DNA of 64,000 nucleotides, from the NCBI GenBank assembly GCA_910574715.1, contig CAJTCH010000006.1, positions 93,435 through 157,434 of the forward strand, in the 5' to 3' direction. The translations under genes were made by a program, and so were the position numbers. The notes beneath the pieces were generated by a model. That model did no database searches. It saw only the letters and a program-made list of their open reading frames with translations, and was not told the DNA's origin. Below, piece after piece: positions 34,983 through 44,553 of this stretch; position 1 is the stretch's first letter; each line of letters opens with the position of its first letter. The DNA is from Lachnospiraceae bacterium. Lineage in GTDB: Bacteria > Bacillota > Clostridia > Lachnospirales > Lachnospiraceae.

Positions 34983-36736
34983 TATCTGTCACCTGCCTTT
35001 ACTAATTCTATAGCCCCGAATCTGCACAGATCCATGCAAAGCCCGCAGCCGGTACACATGGTGTCGTCAATGCGGATGCTCCCGTTCTCTCTTCTTGTCA
35101 TGGCGGGACATCCCGGCTTCATACACATGCCGCATTTCCTGCACTTGTCTTCATGTGCGATGTACAACGGTTTCTTTCCTTTGCTGAGCAATACACAAGG
35201 CGTCTTCGTGATGATCACAGAGACTTCGTCTCTCGCCGTCTCTTCCTTGATCGTCTTCTCCAGCGTCTCAAGATCGAATGCGTTGACCTCGGTCACATGC
35301 TTCACGCCGACAGCCCGGCAAAGCCCCTGGATATCAATGGCATAAGCCGGATCTCCCTGCAGGGTCCTGCCGGTCGCCGCATGATCCTGATGCCCGGTCA
35401 TTCCGGTCGTCGAATTGTCCAGAATCAGAACCGTACCGGTGGCATTGTTATATACCATGTTCATCAGGGAATTGATACCCGTATGCAGGAAGGTGGAATC
35501 TCCGATGGCTGCAACCCAGTTCTTTATGTAATCTTTCCCTTTGGCCTTCTCCATGCCGTGAAGGCTGGAGATGCTGGAACCCATACAGACCGTCGTGTCG
35601 ACCACGCCAAGCGGTGCAACGGCTCCCAGCGTATAACATCCGATATCTCCCGCCACATGAAGCCCTAACTTCTTCACCACATAGTAGACGCTCCTGTGAG
35701 GGCATCCCGGACACAGGATAGGCGGTCTTACCGGAACCTGTGCAGGCGTCTTAAAGTTTGGCTCCTCTCCAAGAACTGCCCTGCGGATCATGTTGGCGCT
35801 GTATTCTCCCTGCACCGTGAAGATCTCCTTCCCCACGGCCCTGATTCCCCAGGACTTCACCTGCTCTTCGATCACTGGGTCTAATTCCTCTATAATATAT
35901 AATTCTTCTACCCTGGAGGCAAAATCTTCGATCAGCTTCCTTGGCAGCGGATTAACCATTCCAAGCTTCAGCACCGAAGCGTCCGGCAGCGCTTCCTTCA
36001 CATACTGGTAAGGAATCCCGCTGGTAATGACTCCGATCTTCGTATCCTTCATCTCCACCTTGTTAATGGGGAGAGTATTAGCTGCTTCGGCAAGCTCCAG
36101 GTTACGCTTCTCTATCTCAATATGCCGAAGCTTGGCATTGCCCGGCATCATGACAGTCTTGCGGATATCTTTCTCATAGGGCTTATCCTCTATTTGCTTA
36201 CGCTCCCTCAGTTCCACGACTCCCTGGGAATGTGCAAGCCTGGTAGTCGTGCGGAACACGAAGGGACGGTCGAACTGCTCGCTCAATTCAAATGCCTGCT
36301 TCATGAACTCCTTCGCTTCTGAACTGTCTGCCGGTTCCAGCACTGGGAGCTGCGCCGCCCGCGCCACCATCCTGGTATCTTGTTCGTTCTGGGAGCTGTA
36401 GAGCCCCGGGTCATCCGCCACTACAATGACAAGACCGCCGTTCACTCCCATATAAGATACCGTGTATGCCGGATCCGCCGCCACATTGAACCCAACATGC
36501 TTCATACAGCACATGGCTCGCACTCCGACTACAGACGCTCCGACCGCCACCTCGGCTGCTACCTTCTCATTGGGGGACCACTCACAGTACAGATCGTCCT
36601 TGTACTGTACCAGATACTCGCTGATCTCGGTGCTTGGTGTACCCGGATACGCGGCAGATACCTTGACTCCTGCCTCATAGGCGCCTCTGGCAATAGCTTC
36701 ATTGCCCAGCATAATAACTTTCTTCATTTCTGACAT
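34982..36736 (-). CDS. iorA: Indolepyruvate:ferredoxin oxidoreductase, alpha subunit
   Basis: A 584-aa thiamine-diphosphate subunit. The N-terminal pyrimidine-binding domain reads VIMLGNEAIARGAYEAGVKVSAAYPGTPSTEI. The TPP domain carries CPGCPHRSVYY and AAIGDSTFLHTG. The C-terminal ~60 residues bind two 4Fe-4S clusters (CRKCGMCMKPGCP and CTGCGLCMDLC). The start at ATG 36734-36736 follows GGAAGGACGATAGA; a 28-residue longer frame lacks this. It heads the iorA-iorB-paaK-ACT operon. Confidence 0.95.
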   Translation of the reverse strand: MSEMKKVIMLGNEAIARGAYEAGVKVSAAYPGTPSTEISEYLVQYKDDLYCEWSPNEKVAAEVAVGASVVGVRAMCCMKHVGFNVAADPAYTVSYMGVNGGLVIVVADDPGLYSSQNEQDTRMVARAAQLPVLEPADSSEAKEFMKQAFELSEQFDRPFVFRTTTRLAHSQGVVELRERKQIEDKPYEKDIRKTVMMPGNAKLRHIEIEKRNLELAEAANTLPINKVEMKDTKIGVITSGIPYQYVKEALPDASVLKLGMVNPLPRKLIEDFASRVEELYIIEELDPVIEEQVKSWGIRAVGKEIFTVQGEYSANMIRRAVLGEEPNFKTPAQVPVRPPILCPGCPHRSVYYVVKKLGLHVAGDIGCYTLGAVAPLGVVDTTVCMGSSISSLHGMEKAKGKDYIKNWVAAIGDSTFLHTGINSLMNMVYNNATGTVLILDNSTTGMTGHQDHAATGRTLQGDPAYAIDIQGLCRAVGVKHVTEVNAFDLETLEKTIKEETARDEVSVIITKTPCVLLSKGKKPLYIAHEDKCRKCGMCMKPGCPAMTRRENGSIRIDDTMCTGCGLCMDLCRFGAIELVKAGDR

Positions 36737-36799
36737 TCTATCGTCCTTCCTTTCGTATTTCTTAGAAGCCCAAAACATGTTTCTTTGAAACACTTTTTT

Positions 36800-36828
36800 A
36801 GTATAACATATTGCTTTCACGGATTAAA
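36800..36828 (-). promoter_or_regulatory. Promoter of the iorA operon
   Basis: Minus strand: -35 TTTAAT (complement of 36823-36828), 17-base spacer, extended -10 TGTTATACT (TATACT, complement of 36800-36805). A short inverted repeat, GTTTC-AAA-GAAAC, follows in the leader. Confidence 0.6.
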
Positions 36829-36868
36829 TCATTAATTTATAGAATTCAACATTTTTCCTAAATTGAAA

Positions 36869-36897
36869 TTGAAATGGAGAAGCATCTACTGTAGAAT
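36869..36897 (+). promoter_or_regulatory. Promoter of the PNPOx-like gene
   Basis: -35 TTGAAA (36869-36874), 17-base spacer, -10 TAGAAT (36892-36897), then AAGGAG at about 36921 before the ATG at 36935. Confidence 0.65.
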
Positions 36898-36934
36898 ATT
36901 ACGGAGAAACTTTAAGAATCAAGGAGAAACCAAG

Positions 36935-37414
36935 ATGAGAAGAACAGACAGAGAAGTTAAGGATATGGACAGGATTCAGGAGATCCTTATGTCTTGCAAG
37001 GTATGCAGGCTTGGAATGACTGACGAGAACAGACGAGTCTATATCGTGCCGATGAACTATGGATTCCGCTTCGAGGATGGCCGTCTTATCCTATATTTCC
37101 ATGGAGCAAGGGAAGGACGCAAGCTTAAACTGATCAGCTCCAATCCCGCGGTCGGCATCGAACTGGACTGCGGCCATGAGCTTACGGAAGGGACACTGGC
37201 ATGCCAATATAGTTATCGCTATGCCAGTATCATCGGAAGCGGCAAGGCTGCGATCGTCTCAGAGCCAGACGAGAAGTTAATGGCGCTGGCTGTCATCATG
37301 AAGCATCAGACTGGAAGAGACTTCTCAGAATTCGAGACCAATCCCAAGCTTGAGAAGGCCGTTACGGTCATCCGTGTTGACGTGGACGAATATTCCTGTA
37401 AGCAGAATATGTAG
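36935..37414 (+). CDS. Pyridoxamine 5'-phosphate oxidase-like flavin protein
   Basis: A 159-aa split-barrel protein starting MRRTDREVKDMDRIQEILMSCKVCRLGMTDENRRVYIVPMNYGF. These residues and YFHGAREGRKLKLISSNPAVGIELD match the PNPOx-like (NimA-related) family, which binds FMN and reduces small substrates. The exact substrate is unknown. AAGGAGAAACCAAG precedes the ATG. It is a single-gene unit, convergent with the methyltransferase. Confidence 0.82.
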   Translation: MRRTDREVKDMDRIQEILMSCKVCRLGMTDENRRVYIVPMNYGFRFEDGRLILYFHGAREGRKLKLISSNPAVGIELDCGHELTEGTLACQYSYRYASIIGSGKAAIVSEPDEKLMALAVIMKHQTGRDFSEFETNPKLEKAVTVIRVDVDEYSCKQNM

Positions 37415-37415
37415 T

Positions 37416-37979
37416 CTAATGTTTGAACACAAACACCGGCATGGGAGGATGATTCTCTCTATTGTAATATTCATTTACGATCACCGTATACTCCCTTGCC
37501 GGAAGCTTTCTAAGGAATTCCAGGATTCTCTCCTTCTCTTCAAATCCCGTATCGCCTCCGCTGTAGATGCACAGGTTCATCATTCCGCCAGATTTTAATA
37601 TCTTAAGTCCTTTTTTAATTGCTTCTGCACTGGTCGCAGCGGACGTTGCAATATCATGATCCCCTCCCGGCAGATATCCGAAATTAAAACAGATCACATC
37701 CGCCGACTCTGCCCCGGCGTATCTGTCCATATGTTCATGGCCGTCCAGGATCAATTCTGCCAGGTGGCTCATCCCCTGCTCCTTAAGTCTCTCTTCCGTG
37801 ATCCGAAGCGCTTCTTCCTGGATATCGAACGCCAATACTCTGCCTGCATTCCCCGCGAGACGGCAGAGCATCAGTGTATCGTTCCCTTTCCCCATCGTCG
37901 CATCGACATAGAAGCCCCCTGCCTGCGCCTGTGATTTAATGACTTCATGACACCATTCTGTGATCTGTGATACTCTCAA
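37416..37979 (-). CDS. YtqB-like class I SAM-dependent methyltransferase
   Basis: A ~187-aa methyltransferase with SAM-binding VDATMGKGNDTLMLCRLAG and LAFDIQEEAL, then VICFNFGYLPGGDH (YtqB-type NFGYLPG). The family is annotated as rRNA or tRNA methylase in Firmicutes, with unproven substrate here. The start is uncertain: TTG at 37977-37979 has GAGGTGG upstream; an ATG fifteen bases earlier (37994) is the alternative. It closely follows polC, and a palindromic AT-rich repeat (TTTCTATAGAAA) lies between the two genes. Confidence 0.8.
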   Translation of the reverse strand: MRVSQITEWCHEVIKSQAQAGGFYVDATMGKGNDTLMLCRLAGNAGRVLAFDIQEEALRITEERLKEQGMSHLAELILDGHEHMDRYAGAESADVICFNFGYLPGGDHDIATSAATSAEAIKKGLKILKSGGMMNLCIYSGGDTGFEEKERILEFLRKLPAREYTVIVNEYYNRENHPPMPVFVFKH

Positions 37980-38025
37980 TTTCGCCCACCTCATATTTTT
38001 TATTTCTATAGAAATATTATTATTT

Positions 38026-41000
38026 CTATAGATCGAATAATGACAACTGATTCGACTCCGGCAGTCCTTCCAGGATCCCAAGCTTCACCATATAGTCGAT
38101 CACCGTCTTACTCGCCTTCGTTCTCTGCCGGAAATCATCCAGCGACAGATATGGTCCGTCCTTCGACGCCTCTTCTACCGCCTCAGCCGCCTTCTCACCC
38201 AACCCTTCGATGCTGATCAGCGGCGGCATCAGCTTCCCGTCTACGATCAGGAACTTCGACGCCTTCGCCCGGTAGATATCCATCGGCGTGAAATCATACC
38301 CCCTCGCATACATCTCCTGCACGATACGCATATCTTTCACCGTATCCTGCTCCTTCTTGCTAAGCGAATCCGCCCGCCTGTTATATTCGTCGAGATGGTA
38401 CTTAAGCCTCTCCTTCCCCTGGCACATCAGCTCATAAGAAAATGCATCCGCACGGATCCCGAAATACGCCCCGTAATAGGCTAAGGGATAATTGATCTTA
38501 CAGTAAGCGATCCGGTAGGCCATCATGACGTAGGCCGCCGCATGGGCCTTGGGGAACATATACTTGATCTTCTCACAGGACCAGATATACCAGTCCGGTA
38601 TGCCGTTCGCCTTCATATCCTCCTTGAACTGCGGCCACTCCTTGCATTTGCCCTTCGCAACGGTTCCTTTCCTGACCCTCTCCATGATGGTGAAGGACTG
38701 CTCGCTGTCCATCCCCTTATTGATCAGATATGTCATGATATCGTCACGGGTACAGATCGCCGTAGAGATCGTTGCCTTCCCGCTCTTAATCAATTCCTGG
38801 GCGTTGTTAAGCCACACGTCCGTTCCATGGGACAGCCCAGAGATACGGATTAAGTCTGACAAGGTCTGCGGCTTGGTATCCACCACCATCTGGATAACGA
38901 AATCCGTTCCAAATTCCGGGATCCCAAGGCAGCCCACCGGACAGCCGCCGATATCCTCCGGCGTGATCCCAAGAGCCGACGTATCGTGGAACAGAGAGAT
39001 CACTCCCTTGTCATCCAACGGAATATCCGTCGCGACAAACCGATTGTCCGTCTCGTTGTATTCATTGTCCATCGCGGGTGAATTGATATATTCCTCCAGA
39101 GTCTTGATCATAGTCGGATCATCATGCCCCAGGATATCCAGCTTCAGCAGGTTATGGTCGATGGAATGGTAGTCAAAATGCGTGGTCACGATATCCGTCG
39201 TCACATCATTAGCCGGATGCTGCACCGGAGTAAAGGTATTGATCTCCTCGCCAAGCGGCAGTACGATGATACCGCCCGGATGCTGCCCGGTACTCCTCCG
39301 GATCCCCGTACATCCAAGCACGATCCGGTCTATCTCGCACTTACGCTTCCCCTGCCCCCGCTCGGTAAAATAATTCTTCACATAGCCGAACGCCGTCTTA
39401 TCCGCCAGCGTTCCAATGGTTCCCGCGCGATATGTCTGACCGGCTCCAAAGATAACCTCTGTATACTTATGCGCAAGGCTCTGATAATCACCGGAGAAAT
39501 TCAGGTCGATATCCGGCTCCTTATTCCCCTTGAATCCCAGGAATGTCTCAAAGGGGATATCAAACCCATCCTTCTTAAGAGGCTTGCCGCACTCCGGACA
39601 CGCCTTATCCGGCATATCCCATCCGCATCCTCCGGCATAGGCGCGTACCTCTTCGGAATCAAAATCACTGTAATGACAATGCTCACAATAATAGTGGGGA
39701 CTTAGCGGATTGACCTCCGTGATCCCCGCCATGGTAGCCACAAAGGATGAGCCGACCGATCCTCGGGAACCCACCAGATAGCCGTCTTCATTTGATTTCC
39801 ACACTAATTTCTGAGCAATAATATACATCACGGCAAATCCGTTGGAAATGATGGAATTCAGCTCCCTCTCCAACCTCTCCGTCACCACAGGCGGAAGTTC
39901 CTGTCCATACATAGAGTGCGCCTTCTGGTAACAGATCTCCCGCAGCAGCTTGTCCGAATCCGGGATCACAGGCGGACATTTGTCCGGACGTACCGGGGTG
40001 ATCTTCTCCACCATGTCCGCGATCCGGTTCGGGTTGTCGATCACAATCTCCCTGGCCTTGGCAGAACCGAGATATTCGAACTCTTCCAGCATCTCCTCCG
40101 TGGTGCGAAGGAACAGCGGAGACTGGTTGTCCGCATCCGAGAATCCCTTGCCCGCCATGATGATCCGCCGGTACACCTCGTCGTCCGGATCCATGAAATG
40201 TACGTCGCAGGTCGCCACCACCGGCTTGTTAAAGCGTTCTCCCAGTTCCACGATCCGGCGGTTCAGATCCTTCAGATCCTCTTCATCCTGAACCCTTGTA
40301 ATCTTATCGCTTGCGATCATAAACCGGTTATTCCCAAGAGGCTGGATCTCCAGATAATCATAGAAATTCACGATCTTCGCGATCCGCTCCTCCGGCTTCT
40401 CATTCAGGATCGCCTGGTACAGCTCCCCCGCCTCGCAGGCGCTTCCGACGATCAGCCCCTCCCGGTACTTAGACAGCTCACTCTTGGGAATCCTTGGACG
40501 GCGGGCATAATATTCCAGGTGGGATTTGGAGATCAGCGTATAGAGATTCACCCTTCCCACCTCATTTTTCGCTAAGATGATCACATGATAGGTCGGCAGC
40601 TTCTTGACCGCCCCCGCATTATTGCTCCCGAATTGATTCAGCTTCGCAAGGTCTGTAACGTTCCGGTCCCGCAGCATCTCTGCAAACTTGACAAATATCT
40701 CCGCCGCAGCCCCGGCATCATCCACCGCCCGGTGGTGATTTTCAAGAGAGATATAAAGAGCGCCCGCGACCACGTTCAGCTTAAACTTGGACAGTGTCGG
40801 AAGCAGGATCCTCGCCATCGCAACCGTATCCACCGAAGTGAAATCCGGCACAATGTCCTGATATCTACAGTTCTGCTCTATAAATCCCACATCAAAGGAA
40901 GCATTGTGGGCCACCAACACTGCGTCTCCAACGAATTCCAGAAACTCAGGCAGAACCGTCTCTATATCCGGTGCCTCCAACACCATCTGGTCCGTGATAC

Positions 41001-42627
41001 TGGTAAGCTGAGTGATCTGAAAAGGAATCGGCACCCTGGGATTCACGAAAGTACTGTACCGGTCTGTGATCTTCCCCTGCTCCACCTTCACCGCACCGAT
41101 CTCGATGATCTTATCCTTGATCGGGCTGAACCCTGTCGTCTCAAGATCGAACACCACAAAGGTACCGTTCAAAGACTGCCCCTTCTCATTGACCGCCACA
41201 TCCGTCAAGTCGTCCACCAGATAGCCTTCCACCCCGTAGATCACCTTAAAAGGATCGTCCTTATCAAGCCTCTCTATGAAATGGTTTGCGTCTGTGAACG
41301 CCTGTACCACACCATGATCCGTGATGGCAAGCGCCTTATGCCCCCAGTCGTGGGCGCGTTTTAATAAGTCCTGCACCTCCGTCACACCGTCCATATCACT
41401 CATCTTCGTATGGCAGTGCAGCTCCACCCGCTTCTCCGGCGCCGTATCCTTCCTCGCTTCCGTGAAGTCACTGATCTTCTTGATACCGGCAACTGAAGAT
41501 ACCGTCAGCTCCCCGTCAAATTTGTCAATAGTGGTCACGCCCTTGATCTTCAGGAATGCTCCCATCTTCACCTCTGCCAGAAGATCCGGGAGCATATCAT
41601 TGCCAATGAACATCTTGACTCCGATCGTATCGGTAAAATCCGTCACCGCAAACATTACGATCGTCTTCTCATTGCGGATCTCTCGGGTATCAAAATGAAT
41701 CACCTTCCCGCGGAAAGTGATCTCTCCCATCTCGCCCACCACATGCTGAAGCTCGATCGGTTCATCTTCAAAATCCCGTCCGTATACCATATTCGGGTCG
41801 TTGGAGCGTTTGGCATAGGAATAGCTGCCCTTTGTTCCTTTCCCGAATCCCGACCGCTGAAACGGCTTTTCCTTCGCGGGGCTTCCCGGCTGACGGTTAG
41901 CTGTATCTCCGGCGTTCCCTGCCGCCGGCGCTTTGGATTGACCTGCCGGCTGCGTCCCGGATGCTTTCTCCGCCTTGCCGCCGCCCGCATCCTTTGTCTT
42001 CGCCTCTGACGTCTTCTGCGCTTCCCACCCTGCTCTCTCCTCCTGAACAGCCGCGCTCTGCGCAAGAATCGCCTCTACCTCCTGCTTGATCCTCACTTCG
42101 TTGTACTTAAGCTTACTCTCCTTGGGTTCCTCATACAGCACCCGGACCTCTATGGGCCTGCCGAATCTATACTGAAACACATCCGTAAGGTAAGCAGTAA
42201 TAGACTCCTTCTTGCCCTCTGCCACGATAGAATCCCTCAGAGTAAGACAGAGGATATTCCCCTCCCGGAACTCATACTTAGAGTTCTGGAGCATACTGCG
42301 CTCCACTATACTTCTCCTGTCCAATTCCAGAAGAAAGCTGTCGAAATACTCATTCATCAGATTCTCCGGCGTATACTGCTCCGACAGCTCATACTGCTCC
42401 TTTACTTCGATCTGGATATAACTGCGTCCAAATAACTGCTCCTTTAACGCTCTCTCCACTTCGAACACACATTTCTTCGGAATCAGATGCCTACTCAACA
42501 GATGTACCTTGATAAAATCGCGGTCCGAATTAGTGGTCACCTTACTGACCTCCACCTCCGCGAAGAGTCTTCCAAGCTCTTCATCTATCTTCAATGTTGG
42601 AAATACTTCAAAGAACGATTTACTCAT
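38026..42627 (-). CDS. polC: DNA polymerase III alpha subunit, PolC type
   Basis: The main Gram-positive replicative polymerase with built-in 3'-5' proofreading. At 1533 aa it has an N-terminal domain, then a charged low-complexity linker near residues 190-270 rich in A/G/K. An OB fold, a PHP domain (VELHCHTKMSD near 404), a DEDD exonuclease (VVFDLETTGF near 495), the zinc-binding CEHCHYSD...CPECGKPL near 990, and the polymerase palm (EPDIDLNFSG near 1040) follow. It overlaps the end of ispG by eight bases (ATGAGTAA). Confidence 0.97.
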   Translation of the reverse strand: MSKSFFEVFPTLKIDEELGRLFAEVEVSKVTTNSDRDFIKVHLLSRHLIPKKCVFEVERALKEQLFGRSYIQIEVKEQYELSEQYTPENLMNEYFDSFLLELDRRSIVERSMLQNSKYEFREGNILCLTLRDSIVAEGKKESITAYLTDVFQYRFGRPIEVRVLYEEPKESKLKYNEVRIKQEVEAILAQSAAVQEERAGWEAQKTSEAKTKDAGGGKAEKASGTQPAGQSKAPAAGNAGDTANRQPGSPAKEKPFQRSGFGKGTKGSYSYAKRSNDPNMVYGRDFEDEPIELQHVVGEMGEITFRGKVIHFDTREIRNEKTIVMFAVTDFTDTIGVKMFIGNDMLPDLLAEVKMGAFLKIKGVTTIDKFDGELTVSSVAGIKKISDFTEARKDTAPEKRVELHCHTKMSDMDGVTEVQDLLKRAHDWGHKALAITDHGVVQAFTDANHFIERLDKDDPFKVIYGVEGYLVDDLTDVAVNEKGQSLNGTFVVFDLETTGFSPIKDKIIEIGAVKVEQGKITDRYSTFVNPRVPIPFQITQLTSITDQMVLEAPDIETVLPEFLEFVGDAVLVAHNASFDVGFIEQNCRYQDIVPDFTSVDTVAMARILLPTLSKFKLNVVAGALYISLENHHRAVDDAGAAAEIFVKFAEMLRDRNVTDLAKLNQFGSNNAGAVKKLPTYHVIILAKNEVGRVNLYTLISKSHLEYYARRPRIPKSELSKYREGLIVGSACEAGELYQAILNEKPEERIAKIVNFYDYLEIQPLGNNRFMIASDKITRVQDEEDLKDLNRRIVELGERFNKPVVATCDVHFMDPDDEVYRRIIMAGKGFSDADNQSPLFLRTTEEMLEEFEYLGSAKAREIVIDNPNRIADMVEKITPVRPDKCPPVIPDSDKLLREICYQKAHSMYGQELPPVVTERLERELNSIISNGFAVMYIIAQKLVWKSNEDGYLVGSRGSVGSSFVATMAGITEVNPLSPHYYCEHCHYSDFDSEEVRAYAGGCGWDMPDKACPECGKPLKKDGFDIPFETFLGFKGNKEPDIDLNFSGDYQSLAHKYTEVIFGAGQTYRAGTIGTLADKTAFGYVKNYFTERGQGKRKCEIDRIVLGCTGIRRSTGQHPGGIIVLPLGEEINTFTPVQHPANDVTTDIVTTHFDYHSIDHNLLKLDILGHDDPTMIKTLEEYINSPAMDNEYNETDNRFVATDIPLDDKGVISLFHDTSALGITPEDIGGCPVGCLGIPEFGTDFVIQMVVDTKPQTLSDLIRISGLSHGTDVWLNNAQELIKSGKATISTAICTRDDIMTYLINKGMDSEQSFTIMERVRKGTVAKGKCKEWPQFKEDMKANGIPDWYIWSCEKIKYMFPKAHAAAYVMMAYRIAYCKINYPLAYYGAYFGIRADAFSYELMCQGKERLKYHLDEYNRRADSLSKKEQDTVKDMRIVQEMYARGYDFTPMDIYRAKASKFLIVDGKLMPPLISIEGLGEKAAEAVEEASKDGPYLSLDDFRQRTKASKTVIDYMVKLGILEGLPESNQLSLFDL

Positions 42628-43675
42628 CCCAGTGTAACAACTCCTGTCTCAATGTCTCCAATAACTGGTCTTCCCTGACCTTTCTGACCACTTCGCCCTT
42701 CTTGATCAGCAAACCCTCGCCGATTCCGCCCGCGATACCGATATCCGCCTCCTTCGCCTCTCCCGGCCCGTTGACCACGCAGCCCATGACTGCCACCTTG
42801 ATATCAAGCGGTATATCCTCCACCATCTTCTCCACCTGGTTGGCAAGACCGATCAGATCGATCTTCGTCCTCCCGCAGGTAGGGCAGGATACCACCTCGA
42901 TACCGCCTTTTTTAAGCCCAAGAGTCTTAAGGATCAGCCTGGCAGTGCGGATCTCCTCTACCGGATCACCGGTCAGGGAGACCCGGATCGTATCACCGAT
43001 CCCCTGACTCAGGATCAGTCCCAGGCCTATGGACGACTTGATATTCCCCGCCAGAAGCGTTCCCGCCTCTGTGATACCCACATGCAGCGGATAGATACAT
43101 TCCCTGGCGATCAGTTCATGAGCCCTGACACACATCATCACATCCGAGGACTTGATGCTTACCACCAGATTGTCATACCCCATCTCCTCGATCATATGTA
43201 CCTTGTCCATCGCGCTCTTAACCAGGCCTTCCGCCGTAACGCCGCCGTAACGCGTAACCAACGGCTTCTCCAGGGAACCGCTGTTTACTCCTATCCGAAT
43301 CGGGATCTTATATTCCTTCGCCTTATCCACGACAGCCTGCACCCTGTCCGAAGTTCCGATATTGCCCGGATTGATCCGGATCTTGTCAGCCCCGTGCTCG
43401 ACCGCGGCTATCGCAAGCCGGTAATCAAAATGAATGTCCGCGACCAGCGGAATATGTATCTTCTCCTTGATCTTCGCCAATGCCTCCGCCGCCTCCATGG
43501 TTGGTACAGCACAGCGGATGATCTCGCAGCCTGCCTTCTCAAGTTCCAGGATCTGAGCTGCAGTCGCATCCACATCCTCAGTCTTCGTGTTCGTCATAGA
43601 CTGGATCGCAACCGGACTTCCGCCTCCGATCTCAACATTGCCGATCCTGATCTTCTTCGTCGCCTCTCTTAACAT
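42620..43675 (-). CDS. ispG: 4-hydroxy-3-methylbut-2-enyl diphosphate synthase
   Basis: A step of the MEP isoprenoid pathway, converting MEcPP to HMBPP with a 4Fe-4S cluster. The 351-aa protein starts MLREATKKIRIGNVEIGGGSPVAIQSMTNT. It has the TIM-barrel features DIHFDYRLAIAA and KIRINPGNIG, and cluster cysteines in VSCPTCGRTK and VMGCVVNGPGEAK. The start at ATG 43673-43675 follows GAGGAGGTATCT. It is translationally coupled to polC. Confidence 0.95.
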   Translation of the reverse strand: MLREATKKIRIGNVEIGGGSPVAIQSMTNTKTEDVDATAAQILELEKAGCEIIRCAVPTMEAAEALAKIKEKIHIPLVADIHFDYRLAIAAVEHGADKIRINPGNIGTSDRVQAVVDKAKEYKIPIRIGVNSGSLEKPLVTRYGGVTAEGLVKSAMDKVHMIEEMGYDNLVVSIKSSDVMMCVRAHELIARECIYPLHVGITEAGTLLAGNIKSSIGLGLILSQGIGDTIRVSLTGDPVEEIRTARLILKTLGLKKGGIEVVSCPTCGRTKIDLIGLANQVEKMVEDIPLDIKVAVMGCVVNGPGEAKEADIGIAGGIGEGLLIKKGEVVRKVREDQLLETLRQELLHWDE

Positions 43676-43761
43676 AGATACCTCCTCGTTCTTGAAGAAA
43701 AAGGACTGCCGCACTGCCTGACTCGATCGACTCTGGGTGCAACAATCCCTCTTTCATTTAT

Positions 43762-44220
43762 TTACTCTTTTACTAATACAAGCTGTTCTCCATATTCACG
43801 TTCTGTCAGTGTCAGCCGTTCCTGATCGACGCTGTAATCGAATGTGGTGACCACCGACTTCAGCGCATTCCTGATCTCGTCTTCCGTATACTGTCCCTGA
43901 GACTGATCCGCAAGCTTCTGAAAACCAGATTCATCGGCCATGATCGTAATCGTCTTCTCTTCCTTATTCAGCGTATATCTCATATCCACATCCACACTGG
44001 CCGCTTCTTCCGCCTCCGGAATCGTAAATACCAAAGTCCCGTCCTTAGAGATCGACATATCGAAGATGCCGTCTTCATCTGTCCACTCTCCTTCTAAAGG
44101 ATTCGTTGTAAATAGCTTCATCAGCAACAGGACTGCTCCTACTATGATCAAGACAGATGAAACCGTCATAACGATCCTCCAGATCTGGCTCCTCTTCACT
44201 TCGTCATTTTTTGCAATCAT
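43762..44220 (-). CDS. Membrane-anchored protein of unknown function
   Basis: A 152-aa protein with one N-terminal membrane segment (IVMTVSSVLIIVGAVLLLMKLF, residues ~16-37). An extracellular ~110-residue beta-rich domain follows that begins NPLEGEWTDEDGIFDMSISKDGTLVF, the pattern of small lipocalin-like (DUF5640-type) domains. I do not assign a function. It may be co-transcribed with the 79-aa gene upstream. Confidence 0.65.
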   Translation of the reverse strand: MIAKNDEVKRSQIWRIVMTVSSVLIIVGAVLLLMKLFTTNPLEGEWTDEDGIFDMSISKDGTLVFTIPEAEEAASVDVDMRYTLNKEEKTITIMADESGFQKLADQSQGQYTEDEIRNALKSVVTTFDYSVDQERLTLTEREYGEQLVLVKE

Positions 44221-44300
44221 CCGCCCATTTCCCCCGCTCTCTTTTCATCCTCTTCATCTATTATATGTGCTTTTTCGTTCAGTGTCAACGGGCAGCGCCC

Positions 44301-44534
44301 CTATCCTTCCGTCTCCACCAGAAGATAGAAGCCCTTGTCTGTCTTCTCTATCTTCCTGATGATACCCTTACGCGCAAGAATCCTCTCGCTGGTCCTGTAG
44401 ATTCCGGACATGGCGATGGACGGCTCCACCAGATACGTGTACTGCCCTGTCACAGCGCTCCTCTCACTGATCTCAACCTCCTGGCCCTCTTCCACCAGTC
44501 CTTCTCTCTCCATCTTGAATCTGTCCTGTCTCAT
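44301..44534 (-). CDS. Small hypothetical protein
   Basis: A 77-aa protein with no membrane segment, from MRQDRFKMEREGLVEEG. The core SAVTGQYTYLVEPSIAMSGIYRTSERILARKGIIRKIEKTDKGFYLLVE resembles a small beta barrel. AAGGCGGG precedes the start, and the gene follows gatD by 19 bases on the same strand. Coding is supported by the ribosome site and position; no family is recognised. Confidence 0.55.
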   Translation of the reverse strand: MRQDRFKMEREGLVEEGQEVEISERSAVTGQYTYLVEPSIAMSGIYRTSERILARKGIIRKIEKTDKGFYLLVETEG

Positions 44535-44553
44535 ACACATCCCGCCTTATACA

